A stretch of DNA of 12,722 nucleotides from Ferroplasma sp037442045 (lineage in GTDB: Archaea > Thermoplasmatota > Thermoplasmata > Thermoplasmatales > Thermoplasmataceae), in the NCBI RefSeq assembly GCF_037442045.1, contig NZ_JBBIRC010000039.1, forward strand, positions 1 to 12,722, read 5' to 3'. Position numbers and translations under genes: made by a program. A model generated the notes under the pieces. That model saw only the letters and a list, made by a program, of their open reading frames with translations, was not told where the DNA came from and ran no database searches. Positions 1 to 6,146 of the stretch are shown here, one piece after another. Each line of letters starts with the position of its first letter. Positions within the stretch are counted from its first letter, which is position 1.

Positions 1-173
1 CAGTAAATTAACTTTCAATAGTATTATAAATATGACAAAGTAAGACAAAAATTAAATACTTAAACTGGATAAATTTTTGATACAATATTATTACTCTTTA
101 TATATGATTTAATAATAAATAATAAATATTCGTATAAGAATAATTCAATTTCGTTAAAACGCTAGATATTTTA

Positions 174-190
174 TAAAAATATTTAAATAT
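174..190 (+). promoter_or_regulatory. TATA-type promoter of the actin-like gene
   Basis: An A/T-only stretch containing TATTTAAATATA is centred about 25 bp before the ATG at 210. This is the usual distance from an archaeal TATA box to the transcription start. No Shine-Dalgarno sequence lies before the ATG, so the transcript is probably leaderless. The position is read from sequence only. Confidence 0.55.
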
Positions 191-209
191 ACAAATCAGT
201 TACCTTCTT

Positions 210-1193
210 ATGAACACAGTTGGCATAGATCTTGGATATGGGGAAACCAAAATTGTAGGACTAAAAAACAAAAGAGAGAAATTTTCTTCTAGGTGGGCAC
301 AACAGGATCCAAGGAACTGGGGCCTAGGTGGTAATATACCAGTTTTAACTGTTAACGATGGAGAAACTTTCACATATGGTGAAAATGCGATAGGCTCGAA
401 TGTAAGAGAACCATTGGGTGATAATAGATTATCCGATCCTGATTCACTTCCATTATTAGGTGCAGCTTTATGGTTAAGTGATGATAGCAATGATGTAAAA
501 GCCGAAGTTAAAAATATAATCCTTGGTAGTGGAATACAGTTAGGGTCCTACGAAATTGAAAGCAAAAAAGCAAGAGAAAACTTGGAAGGCAATGATATAA
601 TAGTTAAGGATTTGACTGGCAAAACAAAGAAGTTCCATATATCAAAACTGGTTATGAGACCACAGGGTGTTGCTGCAGCACTTTATTTATTGAATCAGGG
701 AACACTTAAACAACAATATGGATATGGTGTTATTGTTGATATCGGATCCAGAACTACTGAAGTTGTTACATTAAATCTAAAAAATATGGAGCCAATAGTT
801 CCTATGTCATTCAGTATTGAGCTTGGAGTTGGAGATGTTGTATCTGAACTCGGAAAAGTTATATCAAAGGAAACGGGTTTTATTATACCTCCTGATGTTG
901 CAATGGATGCACTTTCACAACCAGTTTTTTACAAGCAGCGTGAGGTTGGAGGCCCGGAAGTTTCACAACCAATTCTTGATTCATTAACTTCAAGGATACT
1001 AGATAAACTGAGAGATAACCTTAGAGAGGAACTTGACAGGGTAAGTGCGCTAATACCGGTTGGTGGTGGTGCAGCACTGATGGGCAAAAATCTTGAAGTT
1101 CTCGCACCATCAACTTTAATTTCATTGAAACCACAGGAAGCACAATTTGCCAATGCACTTGGATACAAACTTGCTGCTGGAACTGAAGAATAA
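210..1193 (+). CDS. Actin/ParM-like ATPase, Ta0583 family
   Basis: This 327-residue protein belongs to the actin/Hsp70/ParM ATPase superfamily. It closely resembles my recollection of Thermoplasma acidophilum Ta0583, a crystallised archaeal actin homologue. The phosphate-1 loop is at residues 5-14 (GIDLGYGETK), the phosphate-2 loop at 176-185 (VDIGSRTTEV) and the adenosine loop at 283-292 (PVGGGAALMG). The segment MRPQGVAAALYLLNQG at 149-164 is also shared with Ta0583. Length matches the family and no motif is missing. The ATG at 210 is favoured because a TATA box lies 25 bp upstream and the phosphate-1 loop begins at once. Family members bind ATP and some polymerise; the cellular role in Thermoplasmatales, which lack a cell wall, is not established. 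It stands alone, with no adjacent partner such as a ParR-type adaptor. A run of eight T at 1215-1222 can end the transcript. Confidence 0.93.
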   Translation: MNTVGIDLGYGETKIVGLKNKREKFSSRWAQQDPRNWGLGGNIPVLTVNDGETFTYGENAIGSNVREPLGDNRLSDPDSLPLLGAALWLSDDSNDVKAEVKNIILGSGIQLGSYEIESKKARENLEGNDIIVKDLTGKTKKFHISKLVMRPQGVAAALYLLNQGTLKQQYGYGVIVDIGSRTTEVVTLNLKNMEPIVPMSFSIELGVGDVVSELGKVISKETGFIIPPDVAMDALSQPVFYKQREVGGPEVSQPILDSLTSRILDKLRDNLREELDRVSALIPVGGGAALMGKNLEVLAPSTLISLKPQEAQFANALGYKLAAGTEE

Positions 1194-1950
1194 ATTCGTT
1201 TTATTGAAATAAAATTTTTTTTATAATTTGTATTACCGTTTAAATGTAATTATAGAAATTGTAAGTTGAGCTATTCCAATAAAGTTAAAACCATCAATAT
1301 TCCTGAAATAAATTATTAATAAACTAACTGTTTATACTAAATTTACACTTATGCACAGGCATTGCTCTAGCTGTGATAATATAATGTTATGTTCAGAAAT
1401 ATCTAAGATAATAAAGTTTGGAGATGATTGTCGATTAGGTCTAACCGGTTTTTCTAATCTATTTGATTTTGACAATTGGGGGTATGCCAGGAATATACTG
1501 TACGTTCCTTTTAATGCGTGAATTCATTTGTTTATTTCCTACTATAAAGATATAACTGATATTTTCAGACTTTTCACATGTGTCATAAACTTAACCTTAT
1601 TTATTCAGGATTTTCATGGAATTGATTCTGTTTAATATTTTTAAGACCTATTACAACATGACATATAGCTTTCCATTTTACATAAAAATGCATTTTTCAG
1701 AATTAATCTTTTATCTTTTTGCCTATAGGTTATAACTTCTCCTATTATTGATCTTTATCAATCTTCTATGATTATAACAATAAAGAATATTAATAAAAAT
1801 ATTCATCTATAGCCAACCGAAATGAAAACCTGTTCTTTCCCATGGATATAATAAAATCTATCAAAGGAATATGCTTATTACTATTAATTGAAACCAGCAT
1901 ATTAATAGAAATACTTTTTACCATGTAATATATATTTAACTGTGAAATTT
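1194..1950. other. Long intergenic region without a supportable gene
   Basis: About 750 bp of AT-rich DNA. A T8 run at 1215-1222 is a plausible terminator for the actin-like gene. A 14-bp perfect palindrome (AAAAATGCATTTTT) lies at 1684-1697. A 56-codon frame at 1351-1521 (+) begins MHRHCSSCDNIMLC and has clustered cysteines. In DNA this AT-rich roughly one open frame of that length is expected by chance across the six frames of the region, so I do not call it a gene. An AT-rich stretch, ATATATATTTAA, at 1928-1939 may be the promoter of the next gene. No tRNA-like or CRISPR-like structure was seen. Confidence 0.5.
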
Positions 1951-2304
1951 ATGTGGATTTATAACAACTTTATAAATTATGCTGCCGCTGTGCCGGAAAG
2001 CCTTATTTTTGGAGTAATTCTGATACTGATTGTTTTCATACTGATCATTACCTTTACTATATACTATCTTTACAAGATAATATCATCACAGCGAAGGCGG
2101 AAATATACCGGTTCGGAAGCAGTGATCAATGCGGTAGGAACGGCAACGAACAATATAGCCCAAAATGCAGGCGGCTTTATTACTATTGATGGTGTATCGT
2201 GGGAAGTGATAAACAGTGGTGAAGAGGATATAGAAAAATATGACAAGGTTCTGGTTACAGGAAGATCTGGTTTGAAGCTTATGGTAAAAAAGCTCAAGAA
2301 ATAG
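1951..2304 (+). CDS. Short NfeD-like membrane protein
   Basis: A protein of 117 residues from the ATG, or 120 from an in-frame GTG at 1942; the start cannot be settled because neither has a Shine-Dalgarno site. One strong membrane helix covers roughly residues 17-44 (ESLIFGVILILIVFILIITFTIYYLYKI, split here as ESLIFGVILI and LIVFILIITF onward). It is followed by a basic SSQRRRKY stop-transfer segment. The remainder, from TGSEAVINAVGTATN through GFITIDGVSWEVIN to DKVLVTGRSGLKLMV, has the pattern of the NfeD C-terminal OB-fold domain (short NfeD class). NfeD proteins usually pair with stomatin/SPFH proteins in membrane quality control. No stomatin gene is adjacent here, so the partner is unknown. 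The small domain should face the cytoplasm by the positive-inside rule. Confidence 0.75.
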   Translation: MWIYNNFINYAAAVPESLIFGVILILIVFILIITFTIYYLYKIISSQRRRKYTGSEAVINAVGTATNNIAQNAGGFITIDGVSWEVINSGEEDIEKYDKVLVTGRSGLKLMVKKLKK

Positions 2305-2443
2305 TATGAAGAATTGATTTCAGAAGATTTAACTAAAAACATAATATTTTATTTCCGGTTTCTGTACTTTAAATTTAGCTTAAAAGTATAATTTTTATCC
2401 CCCTGAAGATCATGATAAAAGTATTGTAATTATTTTTTACTAC

Positions 2444-2467
2444 GATAAATTTAACATCTGTTAAATT
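2444..2467 (+). promoter_or_regulatory. TATA box overlapped by a perfect 20-bp dyad
   Basis: The TATA-like GATAAATTTA (2444-2453) is about 28 bp before the ATG at 2478, as expected for a leaderless archaeal transcript. It overlaps a perfect inverted repeat: AATTTAAC (2448-2455), 4-nt spacer ATCT, GTTAAATT (2460-2467). A dyad covering the TATA box and the initiation region is the classic position of an archaeal repressor operator. The regulator is not identified. Confidence 0.55.
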
Positions 2468-2477
2468 ATTACTGTAT

Positions 2478-2777
2478 ATGGAATATGGATGCTATATATG
2501 TAATAAAATTATAAAGACCGGAGAAAAGTTTACTTTTACAAAGGAAGGGCCAGTACATATGGATTGCCTTCTTGCAATAGAAAGGAAAAAAGTTCCTGAA
2601 AACAAACAGGAATACCTGAGAAATCTTGCAATGGTACTTGATTCTGAATTGACATACCTTGTTAGCCTGCTGTCATTAAAGTCGGATGATAAGGAGTCCT
2701 CTGAGCTTATAAGGCGCAGAATAACAGCAATAGAAAAGCAGGCTGGTGAAACAACTGGTTTAATTTATAATTTATAA
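2478..2777 (+). CDS. DUF2175-like small zinc-binding protein
   Basis: A 99-residue protein. The N-terminus carries C5-x2-C8 followed by H27-x2-C30 (GPVHMDCL), a probable single zinc site, as in the archaeal DUF2175 family. The C-terminal two thirds (about residues 39-95) is predicted to be mostly helical and contains a basic stretch, LIRRRITAIEKQ. The function of the family is not known to me. The start is supported by a TATA box 28 bp upstream and by the zinc motif beginning at residue 5. It is transcribed alone and converges on the ribosomal protein operon, with only 5 bp between the two stop codons. A perfect dyad over the promoter suggests dedicated regulation. Confidence 0.7.
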   Translation: MEYGCYICNKIIKTGEKFTFTKEGPVHMDCLLAIERKKVPENKQEYLRNLAMVLDSELTYLVSLLSLKSDDKESSELIRRRITAIEKQAGETTGLIYNL

Positions 2778-2797
2778 AAAAATTATTTTTTCTTTTT
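2775..2797. terminator. Bidirectional T-rich terminator between convergent genes
   Basis: The two stop codons (2777 on +, 2783 on -) sit in a short A/T tract. On + it reads into a T6 run (2785-2790) and then a T5 run (2793-2797). On - it reads into another T6 run. Archaeal RNA polymerase terminates at oligo-T on the non-template strand, so this tract could end both transcripts. No stable hairpin is needed or seen. Confidence 0.45.
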
Positions 2798-2938
2798 GAA
2801 TTCAGTATATCCGCATTTTCCACATGAATAGCGGTCTGCATGTTCTGCCAGAAATACACCGGCACCGCATCTCGGGCATGTTTTGCGCTTTCGTACTATC
2901 TTGTCATTTTCTACTGCGTATAATTCTCTTTTTTCCAT
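2783..2938 (-). CDS. rps27ae: Small ribosomal subunit protein eS31 (RpS27ae)
   Basis: A 51-residue zinc-ribbon ribosomal protein starting MEKRELYAVENDKIVRKRKT and containing C21-x2-C24 (CPRCG) and C40-x2-C43 (CGKCGY), then a lysine-rich tail. This is the archaeal RpS27ae form, which lacks the ubiquitin fusion of eukaryotes. It binds the 30S subunit head. The start overlaps the rps24e stop by one base (TAATG), and AAGGAG lies about 8 nt upstream of it, inside the end of rps24e. Its order after rps24e is conserved in archaea. It is the last gene of the operon and ends 5 bp from the convergent DUF2175 gene. It is very short and easily missed by gene callers. Confidence 0.95.
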   Translation of the reverse strand: MEKRELYAVENDKIVRKRKTCPRCGAGVFLAEHADRYSCGKCGYTEFKKKK

Positions 2939-3255
2939 TATTTACTCTCCTTTTCCTTTAATCCATTTCTAATCAATTCATAATCAGGTTCGTATAGCAT
3001 TGCATGTTCTTTAGTATCATATATCTTTACATATCCCTTTAAAGAGTCCTTTCCTGTTTCCTGTATGTTTCTGTCAACTATTATGACATCTTCCTTTGCC
3101 TTATAATAATCCATAAGCATTTTTTTAATGGTGTTCCTGCTTAATGTTTTCCCCGATTTAAAGTCTATTGTATAATTTATCTCTTTTCTAAAAAGCAGTT
3201 TATTATCTCTTTCCGAATCGACTTTGAAGTTCTTTATCAATTTTTCATCGCTCAT
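2938..3255 (-). CDS. rps24e: Small ribosomal subunit protein eS24 (RpS24e)
   Basis: A 105-residue archaeal/eukaryotic-type ribosomal protein. Diagnostic features are the N-terminal strand MSDEKLIKNFKVDSERDNKL, the LLFRKEINYTIDF segment, the helix TIKKMLMDYYKAKEDVIIVD, and the KGYVKIYDTKEHAMLYEPDY block near residues 73-92, typical of S24e. Length is normal. The start overlaps the dephospho-CoA kinase stop by 11 bp, and GGAG lies about 11 nt upstream, so translation is probably coupled. The ribosomal protein binds 16S rRNA in the small subunit body. Confidence 0.95.
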   Translation of the reverse strand: MSDEKLIKNFKVDSERDNKLLFRKEINYTIDFKSGKTLSRNTIKKMLMDYYKAKEDVIIVDRNIQETGKDSLKGYVKIYDTKEHAMLYEPDYELIRNGLKEKESK

Positions 3256-3751
3256 TTTTGTACATCTCCATTATCATATTATTTATCTTTTCTTTTATTT
3301 CATCATTGATTTTTATGTATGCCATGCCTGTATCAGGTATGCCATAAACTATTACTGTATTCTTATCTGCATAAAAGATTATTGGTATTACTGCCAAATC
3401 TTCCTCACCCTTTACTTCTATCCTTCCAGTGACTCCAGAAGCAATAAAATCCCTGATTTTATCAATAAGTTCCATTGAAATAGTTCCAGGCGGATTTAAA
3501 ACAGACACAGAACCGCTAATATGTTCAAATTTTTTCTGATCCCTCTTTGTCACCAGATCCACAACCTGAAGTTCAATGTTTACACCTGCATTTTTTAGAT
3601 TCTCGGTTGTAACATCGCCAACGGAAATAATTTTATTTTCATAAGAAAGATTTTTGATCTGGTCAACGGTGCAAAGTGTATATTTGAAGCTTTTTATATA
3701 CTCTCTTGCCTTTTCGTTGATTGCAATATCATGATCTAACTTTAATGGCAT
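3245..3751 (-). CDS. GTP-dependent dephospho-CoA kinase (DUF359 family)
   Basis: A 168-residue protein of the archaeal DUF359 family, shown in Thermococcus to phosphorylate dephospho-CoA with GTP, the last step of CoA synthesis. Conserved blocks are SVGDVTT (43-49), D65 in QVVDLVTKR, LNPPGTIS (85-92), KGEEDLAVIP (114-123) and YGIPDTGM (136-143). These match the family signature, and the protein has no P-loop, as expected for this non-homologous replacement of bacterial CoaE. The ATG at 3751 overlaps the end of spt4 by 23 bp; no other start lies upstream of the first conserved strand, and the Shine-Dalgarno is weak. The gene sits between transcription and ribosomal protein genes, a conserved archaeal arrangement with no evident metabolic link. 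Confidence 0.9.
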   Translation of the reverse strand: MPLKLDHDIAINEKAREYIKSFKYTLCTVDQIKNLSYENKIISVGDVTTENLKNAGVNIELQVVDLVTKRDQKKFEHISGSVSVLNPPGTISMELIDKIRDFIASGVTGRIEVKGEEDLAVIPIIFYADKNTVIVYGIPDTGMAYIKINDEIKEKINNMIMEMYKNER

Positions 3752-3920
3752 ACATACCGTTTTCCGTTATTCCTGCTTTTTTTGCTATCTGTGAGTTCAC
3801 ATCATTTATTATTAAAAAACCAAACCAGTCTTCTTTTGTACGCTCATCGCCGTGTACAGGGCATACATCATCAGTTGTCAATCTTTTACAAATTTTGCAG
3901 GCTTTATATGTTACTTTCAT
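3729..3920 (-). CDS. spt4: Transcription elongation factor Spt4 (RpoE'')
   Basis: A 63-residue Spt4-type zinc protein, the partner of Spt5/NusG in the RNA polymerase processivity clamp. It starts MKVTYKACKIC. The zinc ligands appear to be C8, C11, C20 and H23 (ACKIC, CPVHG); the last position is usually Cys, so this looks like a CCCH site. The downstream WFGFLIINDVNSQIAKKAG is the Spt4 core. A longer in-frame ATG at 3959 would add 13 residues and overlap rpb7 more. The start at 3920 is preferred because GAGGG stands 5 nt before it and the product matches the family length. The Shine-Dalgarno overlaps the rpb7 stop region. Confidence 0.92.
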   Translation of the reverse strand: MKVTYKACKICKRLTTDDVCPVHGDERTKEDWFGFLIINDVNSQIAKKAGITENGMYAIKVRS

Positions 3921-3928
3921 AAAATCCC

Positions 3929-4504
3929 TCAGTTGCTTATATTTTCCTTTTTGGCCCATTCCTGCTTTCCCAGTCCTGGTTGTTTTGCAGTAAATCCTAT
4001 CTTGCTATCTGATAAAGAAGATGAAGAGAGATTCAGTGCAACTATTCTTACACGTATTTTATCCCCAACTTTTAACTCCATTTTAGTATCTTTTCCCACT
4101 ATTCTTTGATTTTCCATGTCTATATTCAACGAATCGTCCATAATCTGGCTTATATGCAATAATCCTTCAAATGGCCCAAATTTAATGAATGCACCAAATT
4201 TCTGGATTGCCATAACTATTCCGTCCACAACTTCCTGCATTTTTGGCAGATATGCCAGTGCACTGTATTTTATCGATTGATAAACTCCACCATCACCATG
4301 CACTATAGTTCCTTCACCCTTCATTTCTATGCTGTTTACTGAAACTATATATGACTTTCCCAGGCTTTTTTGGTCTTCCTGAATATCAACAAGCTTTCCC
4401 TCTAACATTGATTTTGAGGCCTCCTCAACGGCAATAGAATAATCATCGTTCAATAGTTCAGGCGGAACCCTAATCACGTATTCATCTTCAAGCAATATGT
4501 ACAT
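3929..4504 (-). CDS. rpoE1: RNA polymerase subunit Rpo7 (RpoE'/Rpb7)
   Basis: A 191-residue archaeal RNA polymerase stalk subunit. The N-terminal RNP-like tip domain runs to about residue 85 (MYILLEDEYVIRVPPELL, GEGTIVHGDGGVYQSIKYSA). The S1 RNA-binding domain covers about 90-172 (EVVDGIVMAIQKFGAFIKFG, EGLLHISQIMDD, KVGDKIRVRIVALNL). Together with Rpo4 it forms the stalk that binds nascent RNA and helps open the promoter. It is the first gene of the five-gene operon. AAAGGAG lies 5 nt before the ATG, and a TATA element at 4545-4553 predicts a leader of about 19 nt. Length is typical of the family. Confidence 0.95.
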   Translation of the reverse strand: MYILLEDEYVIRVPPELLNDDYSIAVEEASKSMLEGKLVDIQEDQKSLGKSYIVSVNSIEMKGEGTIVHGDGGVYQSIKYSALAYLPKMQEVVDGIVMAIQKFGAFIKFGPFEGLLHISQIMDDSLNIDMENQRIVGKDTKMELKVGDKIRVRIVALNLSSSSLSDSKIGFTAKQPGLGKQEWAKKENISN

Positions 4505-4508
4505 ATTT

Positions 4509-4553
4509 ATTCTCCTTTAAAATATTGTTAAAGAATTTAATAATGTTATAAAT
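4509..4553 (-). promoter_or_regulatory. Promoter and Shine-Dalgarno of the rpb7 operon
   Basis: On the minus strand ATTTATAAC (4553-4545) is a good archaeal TATA box about 45 bp before the ATG. With initiation about 25 bp downstream, the leader would be near 19 nt. That leader includes AAAGGAGA (4518-4511), a strong Shine-Dalgarno. This differs from the probably leaderless single genes of the window. Confidence 0.6.
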
Positions 4554-4638
4554 ATTTATGTATTGTACAAAGTATGATGTATAATTCTAAGAACTGTTCA
4601 AAGAAATTTCCGGAAAGAAATATTTTTCATGTTACATT

Positions 4639-4773
4639 AAATAGCTGCAAATAATTGTATTTGGTATTCCATTTAGCCTGAAATGAATATAAGGAATTAC
4701 CAAAATTCTTTTAGCTGGCACCCCCAGCAACATGGCCAGCAGCATTTCTGCCCCGTACCATTTGCAGTTATTT
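4639..4773 (+). ncRNA. Candidate structured RNA or TIR-bounded element
   Basis: A 135-bp stretch between divergent rpb7 and asnS. The outer arms AAATAGCTGCAAAT (4639-4652) and ATTTGCAGTTATTT (4760-4773) are complementary over 14 positions, with one G:U pair when read as + RNA (an A:C mismatch on the - strand). Inside are three further hairpins: TTTGGTATTCC (4660-4670) with GGAATTACCAAA (4693-4704), one bulge; GCTGG (4714-4718) with CCAGC (4724-4728); and GCAG (4739-4742) with CTGC (4748-4751). GCTGGC 4714-4719 could instead pair with GCCAGC 4735-4740. The 4714-4760 part is clearly richer in G+C than its surroundings. A T-rich tail (4771-4775) follows. It matches no RNA family I recognise. It could be a small RNA, an asnS leader, or a miniature transposon bounded by inverted repeats. 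Confidence 0.35.
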
Positions 4774-4822
4774 TTAAAGCTTAAATTATTTTGTGGCAGT
4801 AAATAATGCTATGCATAAACCT

Positions 4823-4833
4823 AAAAAATATAT
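4823..4833 (+). promoter_or_regulatory. TATA box for asnS-hemE
   Basis: AAAAAATATAT is centred about 28 bp before the ATG at 4857. This fits a leaderless transcript starting at that ATG. It would lie inside the coding region if the in-frame ATG at 4806 were used, which argues for the shorter protein. A second AT-rich box at 4775-4790 could serve the longer form. Confidence 0.45.
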
Positions 4834-4856
4834 GCGTAGTTATAATTAGCAATTTA

Positions 4857-6146
4857 ATGGAACATATAAAAGAAATATTATCAGATAATTTTATTGGGAA
4901 AACTGTCAGTATCAGAGGTTGGGTATATAGAATAAGAACATCCGGAAAAATTACATTTATAGTTATGCGCGATGCATCCGCGATAATTCAGTGCACAGCA
5001 TCATCGGACAATTTAACTGAAGATGCAATGAGCGAATTATCATCCCTGACTGTAGAAAGTAGCCTTGAATTATCAGGGAAACTGCGTAAAGATCCAAGGG
5101 CGATAACGGGATATGAAATATCTATTAGTTCCTGCAAAATTTATGAAAGAAATGAAAACTTTCCTATTGCTAGAGATCTTGGAGAAGAATTTTTGCTCGA
5201 CAACAGGCATTTATGGCTTCGCAGCAGAGAATTTACTGCTGTATTAAAAATAAGATCAACAGTTTTTAAAGCCTTTTCAGATTTCTTTTATAGCAATGAT
5301 TATTATCAGGTTCAGGCACCCATGTTTGTTTCAACGGCAACTGAAGGAGGTGCATCATTATTTAATGTTGATTATTTTGGTGAAAAAGTTAATCTCACCC
5401 AGAGTTCACAGTTTTATCTGGAAACAATGATATTCAGCCTTGAAAAAGTATTTACAATAGCACCGAGTTTCCGTGCCGAGAAATCAAGAACCAGAAGGCA
5501 TCTAACTGAATACTGGCATGCAGAAGGTGAAGTTGCGTGGTATAACAATGAAGATATGATGGCAGACGAAGAAAAAATGATAAAATTCATAATAGATGCA
5601 GTTTTGAAAAACAATGAAGAGGACCTTAAAATAATTAACAGAGATATAAATAAGCTTAAAAATATAAAAATACCATTTGAAAGAATAAAATACAGGGATT
5701 TGATTGAAAAGTCCAAAGAATTTGGGATGAATTTAAAATATGGCGATGATCTTGGTGCGGATGAAGAATATGGAATAATGATTCATTTTGACAATCCGAT
5801 ATTTGTTACAGATTATCCAGAATCTTTAAAAACATTTTATCACCGGCCTGATCCCGATAATCCAGGAGAAATCCTGTGCCATGATTTACTTGCGCCTGAA
5901 GGTTATGGAGAAGTTCTTGGTGGTGGAGAAAGGATATTTGATTTAAATGAGCTCCTGGACAGAATCAAGAAAAATAATTTAAATCCTGAGGATTATTACT
6001 GGTATGTTGATTTAAGAAGATATGGAAGCATTCCACACAGCGGATTTGGCCTGGGACTTGACAGGCTTGTAATGTGGATTTGCGGATCAGCAAATATAAG
6101 GGAAACCATACCATATCCAAGAACAATAAGGCGGGTAAAGCCATGA
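4857..6146 (+). CDS. asnS: Asparaginyl-tRNA synthetase
   Basis: A 429-residue class II aminoacyl-tRNA synthetase that charges tRNA-Asn. The N-terminal OB-fold anticodon domain covers about 1-105 (VSIRGWVYRIRTSGKITFIV near 17-36). The catalytic core follows: motif 1 near QAPMFVST (153-160), motif 2 at FRAEKSRTRRHLTEYWHAEG (205-224), and motif 3 at GFGLGLDRLVMW (396-407). The ending IRETIPYPRTIRRVKP is typical of AsnRS rather than AspRS, which normally ends with a phenylalanine-rich LFPRD type motif. An in-frame ATG at 4806 would add 17 residues with no family counterpart. The start at 4857 is preferred for its length match and the TATA box 28 bp upstream. The stop overlaps the hemE ATG (ATGA), so the two are co-transcribed and probably translationally coupled. 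Confidence 0.93.
   Translation: MEHIKEILSDNFIGKTVSIRGWVYRIRTSGKITFIVMRDASAIIQCTASSDNLTEDAMSELSSLTVESSLELSGKLRKDPRAITGYEISISSCKIYERNENFPIARDLGEEFLLDNRHLWLRSREFTAVLKIRSTVFKAFSDFFYSNDYYQVQAPMFVSTATEGGASLFNVDYFGEKVNLTQSSQFYLETMIFSLEKVFTIAPSFRAEKSRTRRHLTEYWHAEGEVAWYNNEDMMADEEKMIKFIIDAVLKNNEEDLKIINRDINKLKNIKIPFERIKYRDLIEKSKEFGMNLKYGDDLGADEEYGIMIHFDNPIFVTDYPESLKTFYHRPDPDNPGEILCHDLLAPEGYGEVLGGGERIFDLNELLDRIKKNNLNPEDYYWYVDLRRYGSIPHSGFGLGLDRLVMWICGSANIRETIPYPRTIRRVKP

Noticed and set aside
115..134. AATAAATAATAAAT microrepeat upstream of the actin-like gene
   Set aside because: Simple AT-rich sequence with no unit structure beyond what composition allows; not a CRISPR or iteron array.
1351..1521. A 56-codon + frame beginning MHRHCSSCDNIMLC, resembling a small zinc protein
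   Set aside because: By stop-codon density in DNA of this composition about one such frame is expected by chance in the 750-bp gap. No Shine-Dalgarno, a poorly placed TATA box and no recognisable family.
3921..3959. 13-residue N-terminal extension of Spt4
   Set aside because: It increases overlap with rpb7, ignores the GAGGG site before 3920, and exceeds the usual Spt4 length.
3224..4109. Overlapping + strand frames across the rpb7 operon
   Set aside because: They are antisense shadows of well-supported minus-strand genes, rich in unlikely residue mixes, with no family resemblance.
4607..4616. Palindrome TTTCCGGAAA between rpb7 and asnS
   Set aside because: A single 10-bp palindrome away from both promoters; too short alone to call an operator.
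4806..4856. N-terminal extension of AsnRS from the ATG at 4806
   Set aside because: The 17 extra residues have no counterpart in the family, and the TATA box at 4823-4833 would lie within the coding region.
6074..6142. N-terminal extension of HemE from the ATG at 6074
   Set aside because: It would overlap asnS by 73 bp; the HemE family begins just before the RAALKNEPHDHIPVWFMRQ block, which the ATGA start at 6143 provides.
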